DNA from: an aff. Roholtiella sp. LEGE 12411
GTDB taxonomy: Bacteria; Cyanobacteriota; Cyanobacteriia; Cyanobacteriales; Nostocaceae
Length of the DNA: 45,097 bases
NCBI RefSeq assembly: GCF_015206995.1
Contig: NZ_JADEXR010000043.1
Coordinates: 1-45,097 of the forward strand
Reading direction: 5' to 3'
In this document: piece by piece, positions 6,883 through 14,226 of the stretch
How the letters are laid out: each line of letters begins with the position of its first letter
How positions within the stretch are numbered: position 1 is the first letter of the stretch
Position numbers and translations under genes: made by a program
The notes under the pieces: generated by a model
What the model was told of the DNA's origin: nothing
What the model saw: the letters and a program-made list of their open reading frames with translations, nothing else
Databases searched by the model: none

Positions 6883-7203
6883 GAACTTGTCACAATGGTT
6901 GCGCGATCGCACTTCTGCCTACAAAAAGCGATGTCTACGACGGGCTAAGCCTACGCATTCCCGTAAAAAAGGCGATCGCCCTTCGCGATGTTCCGCTGTA
7001 GGATGGCGACTGGGTTTTTGTATTATTCGTAACTGCGATCGCACTAAAAAATAGGATCGGCATTCCTGTAAATAAAGGCGATGTCTACGACGGGCTACGC
7101 CTACGCCCCTCTCCTCACAAAAAAGCGATGTCTACTTTAAGGGGCTATTCGGCGTCGCACTTCTCCCTACAAAAAAGGCGATCGCTCTCTCATTTTTTCT
7201 GTA
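6883..7203. repeat. Repeat-packed spacer downstream of HigBA
   Basis: Dispersed-repeat copies lie at 6928-6956, 7078-7106 and 7125-7160 (the last of the CTTTAAGG type), with HIP1 octamers near 6903, 6972, 7036 and 7178. Nothing in it supports a gene; the open frames here read through repeats. Confidence 0.8.
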
Positions 7204-7206
7204 AAT

Positions 7207-7258
7207 CCCTCGTTCCCAGTCTCCGGCTGGGAATGCCCTCACTGAGGCTCTGCCTCCA
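7207..7258. repeat. Left REP-like double hairpin of the RAYT element
   Basis: Two small stem-loops lie side by side: TTCCCAG/CTGGGAA (7213-7219 with 7227-7233) and GAGGC/GCCTC (7244-7256). The flanking text CCCTCGTTCCCAG is found again, inverted and slightly diverged, to the right of the transposase. REP-type hairpins are the usual substrate of RAYT proteins. Confidence 0.8.
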
Positions 7259-7469
7259 CCTTAATACCAATATAATAGGAGTTACGCATGACAGACATAA
7301 CCAAATGTGGATTACCTCTGGTTACAAGGCTCTTCCTTGTAATGCTCTTGTGGGAGGCAGCAGCCCAGGAACGAGGCAGGGCAAGACTTTTACCTTAATA
7401 ACTTTGGTACCCACATGATGATCAATTTGTAAAGTGCGTAAGTCTTAATATAAATCAAAAAAAAATACA

Positions 7470-8003
7470 ATGGGACGCAGCCGCTATCATGTATTAGGAA
7501 CTCAACCCCACTTCCTTACCTGCACATTAGTAAATTGGATGCCATTATTTGGCAACATTGAAATTGTCCAAATTATTATAGATTCCCTTAACTTTCTTCA
7601 ATGTCAGCAGCGCTTGACATTGTACGGTTACGTCATCATGGAAAATCATCTTCATCTTATCGCTGCTGCTGCCAACTTATCTAAAGAAATAGGAAATTTT
7701 AAATCATTTACTGCTCGTTCTATTATTGATTTACTTCAGAAAAATAATGCCAACTATATACTTAGCCAACTAGAATTTCATAAGTTAAAACATAAAACAA
7801 AACAAGATTATCAACTTTGGCAAGAAAGTTTTCATCCCCAGGCAATTTCCGACGAGGAAATGTTTATCCAAAAATTAGATTATATTCATAATAATCCTGT
7901 CCGACGTGGTTATGTTGATGAGCCATCTCATTGGCGTTATTCTAGTTATCGGAATTATATGGAATTACCAAGTTTATTGCCGGTTGCGTTGATTGATTTG
8001 TGA
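7470..8003 (+). CDS. REP-associated tyrosine transposase (RAYT, TnpA-REP)
   Basis: A 177-residue single-strand transposase or nuclease of the RAYT branch of Y1 HUH enzymes. These act on REP hairpins rather than mobilising themselves as ordinary insertion sequences. The HUH pair is H60/H62 in VIMENHLHLIA. The catalytic tyrosine is Y138 in QKLDYIHNNPVRRGYV, and the HNNPVRRG motif and a WRYSSYRNY end are family markers. Length is normal. REP-like double hairpins lie on both sides (7207-7258 and 8007-8057) in mirrored order, so the gene probably serves this local repeat family. About 210 bp of leader at 7260-7469 carries no other gene. Confidence 0.92.
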   Translation: MGRSRYHVLGTQPHFLTCTLVNWMPLFGNIEIVQIIIDSLNFLQCQQRLTLYGYVIMENHLHLIAAAANLSKEIGNFKSFTARSIIDLLQKNNANYILSQLEFHKLKHKTKQDYQLWQESFHPQAISDEEMFIQKLDYIHNNPVRRGYVDEPSHWRYSSYRNYMELPSLLPVALIDL

Positions 8004-8006
8004 AGG

Positions 8007-8057
8007 ATGAGGCAGAGCCTCTAGATAGGGTTCCTAGTCTCTGACTAGGAACGAGGG
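8007..8057. repeat. Right REP-like double hairpin of the RAYT element
   Basis: GAGGCAGAGCCTC (8009-8021) is followed by TTCCTAG/CTAGGAA (8031-8037 with 8045-8051) and then CGAGGGA. This is the left REP pair in reverse order and orientation, so the two ends mirror each other around the transposase gene. Confidence 0.8.
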
Positions 8058-8202
8058 AAACTGGGAGGCAGAGCAAGCGGGGCTTTTCTATCGCCCCACT
8101 TTCGATTAACGGTATGTCCGATTCAGAGTTGATGTCGGGATAACAACCTGAGCAACTCTGCTGCATTCAAACCATTAGGTACTTCTGAGGAACACCAATT
8201 AT

Positions 8203-8390
8203 TTATTTCTCAGTAACAGGATCAGAGTACAAGACTTGCAATGTCACATCAAGATAGCAGTTTTCTGTCAAGCTGTCGTTATAAATGCGTATGTCACCGC
8301 CATTAGTATAGATACGATTTGGTCCATAAGTACCGGATTCTCGTATCGTTATACGCTGTGCGGGATTACCTCCATAGACTAGTGCAAAAC
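8203..8390 (-). pseudogene. Truncated paralogue of the secreted protein at 9554-10258
   Basis: Read on the minus strand, this segment gives FALVYGGNPAQRITIRESGT, then YGPNRIYTNGGDIRIYNDSL and a short tail ending at a stop (8203-8205). It matches the SLIYGGNTPRGITIPRV and YYPNNRYQSSINANGGAVII block of the secreted protein encoded at 9554-10258. There is no start codon, signal peptide or N-terminal half. The reading frame ends abruptly at about 8390, immediately before the stray higB fragment (8395-8491). It is best read as the 3' remainder of a third secreted-protein gene that was broken at that junction. Confidence 0.75.
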
Positions 8391-8394
8391 AAGT

Positions 8395-8491
8395 GAACCT
8401 TGGCGTATTCTATTTGCCTTTGATCCTAAGCGACAGGCTATTTTACTGGTTGGGGGCAATAAGTCAGGTAATAAGCGATGGTACAAGGAAA
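8395..8491 (+). pseudogene. Orphan 97 bp fragment of the higB toxin gene
   Basis: This segment aligns without gaps to 6407-6503 inside higB, with four base differences that I can count. It starts at GAACCTTGGCG and ends at GTACAAGGAAA. It has neither a start nor the C-terminal part of the toxin, so it cannot make HigB. It lies between the broken secreted-protein paralogue (ending 8390) and the 3' end of the secreted-protein gene at 8497, in the same orientation as the intact higB. How it got there is unknown; no transposon ends border it. Confidence 0.88.
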
Positions 8492-8496
8492 CCCGA

Positions 8497-8982
8497 TTAC
8501 GGGCAAATACTGCTAGACCAGTCTCGGTTTCCTGAACCTCGTCGACACTTACTTTGGCTACCTACCCAAACAATTTCCCATTTATTTTGGTTGCTTTTCA
8601 ATTCGATACGATCCCGGCTAGAATCTGTTGAATCATCAGGCAAACCCTTTATGGTATATACAATGAAAGCTGTTTCCATTGTGGGATATTTAACTGAAAT
8701 ATCTTCAGACCTTCTTCCTTCTTCTTCTTCTTGTAAGCGACTAAACAATTGTGCAGCTACTGCTTTTGGATTAGTAGCTTTAATTTGGTTACGGTCTATA
8801 AATTCTTGTACGTTAATTTCTCGAAAATTGTCTCGTGGATTGCTTTGTTTAGAAGTAACTATAGCTGGAAATTGAACTACAGCTCCTGTATCTGCGCTCG
8901 CACTATTGACTACCAAACCTAAAGCTAACACAAAGGCAAATATTAGTGTTACCAAAAAGCTAATTGTACGTTTCATGTTCAA
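8497..8982 (-). CDS. Small secreted protein of unknown family
   Basis: A 161-residue protein with a clear signal peptide: MNMKRTISFLVTLIFAFVLA, continuing to a likely cleavage after VVNSASA at about residue 30. The mature part contains VNVQEFIDRNQ-like helices, an acidic stretch with EEEEGRR, a strand-rich region around TAFIVYTIKGLPDDS, and WEIVWVGSQSKCRRGSGNRD with two cysteines near the C-terminus. I do not recognise a named family. It lies directly behind a copied piece of the TPR gene tail and promoter segment (9033-9202), so it seems to be a duplicated output gene of the sigma/TPR operon. The start could be Met1 or Met3. Confidence 0.65.
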   Translation of the reverse strand: MNMKRTISFLVTLIFAFVLALGLVVNSASADTGAVVQFPAIVTSKQSNPRDNFREINVQEFIDRNQIKATNPKAVAAQLFSRLQEEEEGRRSEDISVKYPTMETAFIVYTIKGLPDDSTDSSRDRIELKSNQNKWEIVWVGSQSKCRRGSGNRDWSSSICP

Positions 8983-9032
8983 AAATTCTCAATGAGTTGA
9001 GTTGAATTGTGGTTTTCCTTCTGACATCTTCG

Positions 9033-9202
9033 TAGACGTTCCCCAACCCCAATTTGTGAATTTTTCAAGTTACAGGCAAATTTTCTCCCAAAAAATCCAC
9101 CCTCACCCCCAGAACCCTTCCGCCTCTTACCTTTCAGTCGCCACAAAATATTCTCAACTTCCCCACGAACCGGATACAACAACTGCTGACTCAAAGCACT
9201 TT
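9033..9202 (-). pseudogene. Duplicated tail of the TPR gene plus downstream spacer
   Basis: This 170 bp segment aligns with 10321-10491, which holds the last codons of the TPR gene and the spacer after it. On the minus strand it still reads SQQLLYPVRGEVENILWRLK, against HQQLLYPARGEVENILKRLK in the intact protein. It then continues into the shared spacer text (CAAATTGGGGTTGGG-like, minus strand). It is a relic of a tandem duplication that placed a second secreted-protein gene behind a TPR tail. The short frame 8979-9224 that runs through it is not a functional gene. Confidence 0.8.
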
Positions 9203-9553
9203 GATCAGGATGAGCGATCGCCACTTTTATTTAGGCGATCGCACTCCCGTAAAAAAGGCGAAATTCCCCTTCAGGATCGCACTCCCGTAAATAAAAGGCC
9301 ATCGCCCTTCTCTCCACAAAAAAGGCGATGTCTACCACGGGCTATTCGGCATCGCACTTACAAATTCCCAAAGCGATCGCACTCGCCAATCTCCAGCATC
9401 CCATTTTGTACACTCGCCCCTTCTATTAGCGTCAGTACAACAGTAATATCCAAGATTCTGGATGCCCAGATCTTGGATTCAAATAGTCTACTGCGCTTGA
9501 ATTGTTGAACAAAGCACAGGATTTTTAACGTATTAGTACCGCCGCCAAACTGG
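9203..9553. repeat. Spacer with HIP1 sites and the last dispersed-repeat copy
   Basis: The spacer contains HIP1 or near-HIP1 motifs at about 9214, 9235 and 9375, one CCCCTTCAGGATCGCACT (near 9266) and a diverged dispersed-repeat copy at 9325-9358 (GCGATGTCTACCACGGGCTA). This is the rightmost copy I can find in the window. There is no gene. Confidence 0.75.
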
Positions 9554-10258
9554 CTATTGTATTACCAATACTGCTGAACTTGGCCCCTCGCTCGTAAAGA
9601 TAATTGAACCCGATTTTTTAGGGGTACATGAGAAGGTTTGGCTAGCCATGACAGGTACGGTAATACTACCGTCACATATGCCTGTCACTTTAATTTTTGA
9701 TCCCTCGAACGGCTCACTATCCGTAGCAGTGGCTTTTATCGGTGTTCCCGCCATGCCATAGGTGAAGCAAGCGTTGCTTGGGTTCAAATAACAACGTTCA
9801 GTGGATTTTTTTAGTGATTCTTCCACTGTAACAGGAGCAGATTGTTCGGCTACGAGTATCACACTAATATCGCAATTCACCGAGCTGTCGTTTTCAATGA
9901 TTACGGCACCGCCATTAGCGTTGATAGATGACTGATATCGATTATTAGGGTAGTAATTTACACGGGGGATCGTTATACCTCTTGGGGTGTTACCTCCATA
10001 GATTAGTGAAATCGAAGCAGTAGTACCTCCATTATTAATTATGGTAATTGAACCACGCTGAAATGCTTGGGCAATAACGCAAGAGCCGCCAACAGGTAAC
10101 TTGCATTGCTTTACTCCTGCAGGACAATCCTCTGGACTCGTACAACTAGCAGGAACTGGTGCAGAGACCGGTTGTGCACTCGCTGTATCGATGTAAAAGG
10201 TGAAAGCTGTGACAAGGACTAATGCCACTGCTAACATGGCTTGCATGAATCGTTTCAT
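9554..10258 (-). CDS. Secreted protein downstream of the sigma/TPR operon
   Basis: A 234-residue protein with a signal peptide (MKRFMQAMLAVALVLVTAFT, cleavage likely after DTASA near residue 28). The mature start is rich in cysteine and proline (CTSPEDCPAGVKQCKLPVGG). A beta-rich domain with GSITIINNGGTTASISLIYG follows, then a second cysteine-containing domain (ERCYLNPSNACF and GICDGSITVPV). Even spacing of cysteines suggests disulphides outside the cytoplasm. I do not recognise a named family. It follows the TPR gene by about 130 bp on the same strand, and a truncated paralogue lies at 8203-8390. It may be a target or effector of the sigma/TPR pair. Confidence 0.75.
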   Translation of the reverse strand: MKRFMQAMLAVALVLVTAFTFYIDTASAQPVSAPVPASCTSPEDCPAGVKQCKLPVGGSCVIAQAFQRGSITIINNGGTTASISLIYGGNTPRGITIPRVNYYPNNRYQSSINANGGAVIIENDSSVNCDISVILVAEQSAPVTVEESLKKSTERCYLNPSNACFTYGMAGTPIKATATDSEPFEGSKIKVTGICDGSITVPVMASQTFSCTPKKSGSIIFTSEGPSSAVLVIQ

Positions 10259-10390
10259 TTTTTCTTTTCCTCGTACAATTTATTTCTTTGTTTTCATGGG
10301 TTTTCTCTTCCCATATTCTTTAGACGTTTCCCAACCCCAATTTGGGAATTTTTCGAGTTACACGCAAATGTTCTCCACCAAAATTCCCCC

Positions 10391-11929
10391 CTAAACCCCC
10401 AAATCCTTCCTCACCTTACCTTTCAACCTCTTCAAAATATTCTCAACTTCCCCACGAGCCGGATACAACAACTGCTGATGCAAAGCACTTTCATAAGCCT
10501 GTATCGCCCCTAACTTATCGCCCAAGCCCGCCAAGGCTCTCCCTAACCAGTAATCAGCCATAGCTGGATTAAATGCCCTCAATTCCCGACATCCCTCACA
10601 AGCGGCTTCCCACGATCGCTTACTAGCCCCAACATCCCTCAGTACTTGGTAACTCTCCCCTATCCAAACCAACCCAGGTACTGATTGCAGATAACCCCCT
10701 GCGGGTAATATATGCCATCCTTTCTCCAACACCTCCACTGCTTGCTGATGTTTACCAGCTAAGGCTAAAACCCGTCCATGACGAAACCAAGCATCAGCTA
10801 ACTGGGGCTGTAATTGCGTCCCCTGTTCAGAAACCTGACACCCCGATTCAAATTCTTTAAAGTGTTCTACCAAAACCCACCCCGCAGTAGCCCAAACACT
10901 CCAGCGTTCAGGAAACCGCTTCAACATTTCCTCCACCAAAGGACGCAACTCCTCTAACCGTTTCCCATGAGGTAAAATCTCGCACAACCCTCGATAAATT
11001 TCACAATCATCGGGATACAGATGATAAGCTTTCTCCATCATCTCAGCCGCTTTCTGATATTCCCCCGTGTCAAACAAGCACCGTCCATAGTAATACCAAC
11101 CATAAGGATGATTTGGGTGTTCTGCGGTAAACTTCCCTAACACCTCCACACCTTGCGCCCAATCTCCACGGACAATGTGATAGTATGCCAGCGATTTGTG
11201 AGCTTCAGCCCCATGAGGAGCCTGTCGCAGTGCAGAGGTAATCAAATTTTTAGTTAGCTTCCCCTCTTTACCAGATACGAATCTCATCTGACAACGCTGA
11301 TCAATTTGTCGTTGCAGTACCCGGAAATCATGTCCAGCTAAGGCTATAACGCTGTTTAATCGCCCTCTAGCTGTTTGAATATTCCCCACCGCCATCAGTG
11401 TGTCATAGCTGTGAATCAAGGACACAACATCATCTGGGTTGATTGACAAAACCTGCTCCAAGGCACTGAGAGTACCAAAAGGATTTTCTCCCTTCTGATG
11501 CACCTGTGCCAAAGCCAGCCAGTGGACTACTTTGTCAGGTTCTAAAGCAGCTGCTAAATTAAATGCAATGATTGCCTTCTGACTCTTACCTCTGCAAACT
11601 GCAATCAATCCATTTATATGATTCTGAGTCCCTTCATTGTCAGACAACAATAAGGCTTTTTCATATATTTCTATAGCCTCTTTTTCTAGTCCCATCAGCT
11701 GCAAAATTTTCCCCAGTTGCAGCCGCACATCAATTAATTGAGGTTGTCGTGAAATCACCTGACGATATTCTGCAACTGCTTGTTGCCAGTTTCCCATCTC
11801 GTAAAGCAAATCAGCCAGTTCTAATCTTTTTTTCCATCCTTGGGGATATTTCTGGATATACTTACTTAACGTGATGAGTTTCTGTTGTTGTCTGGCTGGT
11901 TTTTCTTGTACAACCAAGTGAGCATTCAT
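10391..11929 (-). CDS. TPR-repeat protein coupled to an ECF-like sigma factor
   Basis: A 512-residue cytoplasmic protein made almost entirely of tetratricopeptide repeats, expected to mediate protein-protein contacts. Repeat-like units are visible from residue 30 onward, for example LELADLLYEMGNWQQAVAEY, VRLQLGKILQLMGLEKEAIE, GWYYYGRCLFDTGEYQKAAE, AWFRHGRVLALAGKHQQAVE and a last YWLGRALAGLGDKLGAIQAY. There is no membrane segment. I prefer the ATG at 11929, because its A-T-G-A overlaps the sigma-factor stop; an upstream in-frame start at 11986 would overlap the sigma gene by 61 bp. Coupling to a sigma factor suggests a regulatory partner such as an anti-sigma-like or sensor scaffold, which is inference. 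Its tail is duplicated at 9033-9202. Confidence 0.85.
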   Translation of the reverse strand: MNAHLVVQEKPARQQQKLITLSKYIQKYPQGWKKRLELADLLYEMGNWQQAVAEYRQVISRQPQLIDVRLQLGKILQLMGLEKEAIEIYEKALLLSDNEGTQNHINGLIAVCRGKSQKAIIAFNLAAALEPDKVVHWLALAQVHQKGENPFGTLSALEQVLSINPDDVVSLIHSYDTLMAVGNIQTARGRLNSVIALAGHDFRVLQRQIDQRCQMRFVSGKEGKLTKNLITSALRQAPHGAEAHKSLAYYHIVRGDWAQGVEVLGKFTAEHPNHPYGWYYYGRCLFDTGEYQKAAEMMEKAYHLYPDDCEIYRGLCEILPHGKRLEELRPLVEEMLKRFPERWSVWATAGWVLVEHFKEFESGCQVSEQGTQLQPQLADAWFRHGRVLALAGKHQQAVEVLEKGWHILPAGGYLQSVPGLVWIGESYQVLRDVGASKRSWEAACEGCRELRAFNPAMADYWLGRALAGLGDKLGAIQAYESALHQQLLYPARGEVENILKRLKGKVRKDLGV

Positions 11930-12816
11930 CTCCAGCCCAGAGAATTGGGTGAACTGTACCAAGAAAGTGGCAAGGTTTCCAGACATATTACAGTTACTTT
12001 ATAGTTAATTTCTTCGTGCTTGTTTTTTGTTGGTATTGATGATTCCAAATTACCAATCACTGCACCGTACTGAGCTTGCCGAAGAGTTTCATCAGATTGA
12101 AACTCTTCCACTATCGGAATTACCTTTTTTAAGGATGGCGATAGGGAATCAATATAAGTATTATCTTCCCCTGCAAGATACTTCTTTAACTGCTTTTGCA
12201 GAATCTTTCGTGCTTCTTGAATGCGTTTACGAACGTTATCTTCAGAGAGGGCGAGTTGTTTGGCGACATCTTGATAGGATTTATCTTGGCAGCAGTATAA
12301 AATAAAAGGATGGCGCAGTCTGTCAGGTAATGATTCAATTTGGTGGCAAAGATATGCTTGCATCTCCAAATTCAAAATATTGGATTCAGGAAAATCTGCC
12401 CTAGAAGCAAATGCTGGATGATCTGCAAATTTAATATCATCAATGTTTTCAATTCCTCTGGCTTCTCGTTTGCATTTTCGATGCACATCCATGCAGAAGT
12501 TATAAATAATTCGAGTTAACCAAGCTTTAGGATATGTAATTTTATCTGCATATTTTGTCCATTCATTCCAGGCTTTGAGCATTGCCTGATTTAGTGCATC
12601 TTCGGCATCATGAGAATTACCTCCCATCCACTGTAGGCAACATTTGTGAAAATAATCTTGATCTGATTCCCATAATTGCCAAAAATCCCGACAATTATTT
12701 GGAGATAGAGCTTTGAATTGGCTTTCTTTTGACAATAAATTCGTGATTTCCACCCCTGATAAGTAGAACAAAAGTTCTTGTTCTGGGTTGGCTTGTATAT
12801 ATGATTTACTGTTCAT
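11926..12816 (-). CDS. Sigma-70 family (ECF-like) RNA polymerase sigma factor
   Basis: A 296-residue protein with an ECF-type core. Region 2 is around residues 75-125, including AEDALNQAMLKAWNEW and YPKAWLTRIIYNFCMDVHRK. Region 4 includes LPDRLRHPFILYCCQDKSYQ followed by DVAKQLALSEDNVRKRIQEARKILQ, a clear helix-turn-helix. There is an N-terminal extension of about 60 residues and a C-terminal tail of about 75 residues beyond region 4, longer than minimal ECF factors. The start at 12816 (MNSKSYIQ) seems better than 12849. It heads an operon with the TPR gene (ATGA overlap) and the secreted protein behind it. No anti-sigma membrane protein is visible nearby, so the TPR partner or the tail may control it. 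Confidence 0.85.
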   Translation of the reverse strand: MNSKSYIQANPEQELLFYLSGVEITNLLSKESQFKALSPNNCRDFWQLWESDQDYFHKCCLQWMGGNSHDAEDALNQAMLKAWNEWTKYADKITYPKAWLTRIIYNFCMDVHRKCKREARGIENIDDIKFADHPAFASRADFPESNILNLEMQAYLCHQIESLPDRLRHPFILYCCQDKSYQDVAKQLALSEDNVRKRIQEARKILQKQLKKYLAGEDNTYIDSLSPSLKKVIPIVEEFQSDETLRQAQYGAVIGNLESSIPTKNKHEEINYKVTVICLETLPLSWYSSPNSLGWR

Positions 12817-12869
12817 TATTTCAAATCTGAGGGATGATGCGCTGTACAAAAGACTGAAAGGCTATGGAT

Positions 12870-13024
12870 TAATACGGTTCAGTTAAGCCTAAAACTCTGT
12901 TATCAAAATCAATTTTTTAACGAACTGCCTTTTCTACCAGAGGCTTTCGCCAACCCGTAGCGTCTCGCAGAGAAAGCGCAGAGAACGCAGAGAGAAGAAA
13001 GAAATGTTTAACTGAACCGTATTG
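12870..13024. mobile_element. MITE, about 155 bp, 16 bp inverted ends, 10 bp flanking direct repeat
   Basis: AATACGGTTCAGTTAA at 12871-12886 is repeated inverted at 13008-13023 without mismatch. The direct repeat GGCTATGGAT flanks the element at 12860-12869 and 13025-13034, consistent with a target duplication of about 9-10 bp. The interior carries GCAGAGAACGCAGAGAGAAG-type sequence and no gene. A single arm of the same element occurs near 110-125. Confidence 0.8.
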
Positions 13025-14226
13025 GGCTATGGATAAGTAAGTCGGCGAGAAAAATTCAATGTATATGAAGAAATATAAATTGTGCGTAGGGTATCGTAAC
13101 GTACCTTGAACTCTTGACGGTGGGTTGCGCTGCACGACAACACACCCTACATTTAAATTCCTTAATAAAGGTTGAAATATTAGCGCCGGCTTACTTATGT
13201 TTGATAGTAACTATTCACACTTACTTAGCAAAAAGGGATTAAGAGGATAAAATGTTTTATACTCCGAAAAACCTGGGTGAGAACTTGAGTAACATAATTC
13301 CAAGGGTCAACTTTTCTAAGACGACAAGTTTCAACAACACTCAAAATAGAGCAAGAAGCTTTGGCTGCTGGTTCTATTTCTAAGCTGTTATTGCATGATC
13401 TTTTATATAGCGTTCCCTAATCAGATGAGGTACACTATATTCCCCTCATTCCTTGTGGGGAGGGGGTTAGGGGTGGGGTTTTGTACCTTCAATCAACCGA
13501 GAACTGCTATACCTACTGTTTGTTTGTTTGTTTGTTTGTTTGTTTGTTTGTGATTGAAATTAACTGATATGTTGGTAGCAACTCCAACCACGGTTTTATT
13601 ACATTATCATACTTACGGTACTTACAGATCTCCGCTACACTATTTCCTTTCACATGGGGGAAGTGTGAACAGTTACCCCCAAGTAAAAATTGATCGAAAT
13701 CACGATGTTTAGTGCGATCGCACAAGAATTGAGTGCAGTTTTGCATAAGTATAAATCTGTAAGTTCGCAACACTTTTACACACTTGGGATGCGACACTTC
13801 CGCTAAGATATGCCCTATTGACTTTGTGCAATATATGTGGGTAGCAGTCCAGAATAGAATATGCGTTCCTTCATTGAGCATGTGTGCGATCGCCTCCAAC
13901 AGTTTAGCGATCGCAATAGAAGTCGATTTGGATAAAATCGTCCCCGCACAATAAACCCTGGATGTTGCCATCATTACTGTACTGTCATTAGACCCAAAGA
14001 TGGTCAGGTTAATTACTAGGTATTGACACTTCATTTATGAATGTTTAAAAATGACATAATTACTTTTTATGTCTCTAATAAAAATTAAATTTATATCACT
14101 CTTTTCCTTGATTACAGAAAAGTGAGATGAGAAGATTAATCAAATCTTTAAAGTAGGTTTTTTACATCAACCCACCAGAAGTTAAAATATAAGTATAAAA
14201 TAAATGTGTCAAATTTAGGTCAGTAT
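13025..14226. other. 1.2 kb repeat-rich spacer with a (GTTT)8 tract and one doubtful ORF
   Basis: (GTTT)8 occupies 13518-13549. A minus-strand frame of 173 codons (13513-14034) ends in repeated NKQT residues because it runs through this tract. It has no signal peptide or domain I recognise, although MMATSRVYCAGTILSKSTSI and the following text are not obviously random. I give it about 0.25 as a gene. The segment 13050-13160 is a Nostoc-type intergenic repeat (GTAGGGTATCG and CACACCCTAC arms). A GGGGAGGGGGTTAGGGGTGG tract is near 13460, and HIP1-like sites lie near 13710 and 13885. AT-rich sequence before 14206 is the likely promoter of the VWA gene. Confidence 0.5.

Noticed and set aside
8979-9224. 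81-codon frame next to the secreted-protein gene
   Set aside because: Its only recognisable part is the duplicated tail of the TPR gene; no start or family of its own.
12027-12305. 92-codon plus-strand frame inside the sigma-factor gene
   Set aside because: Antisense shadow of a gene with clear sigma regions 2 and 4.
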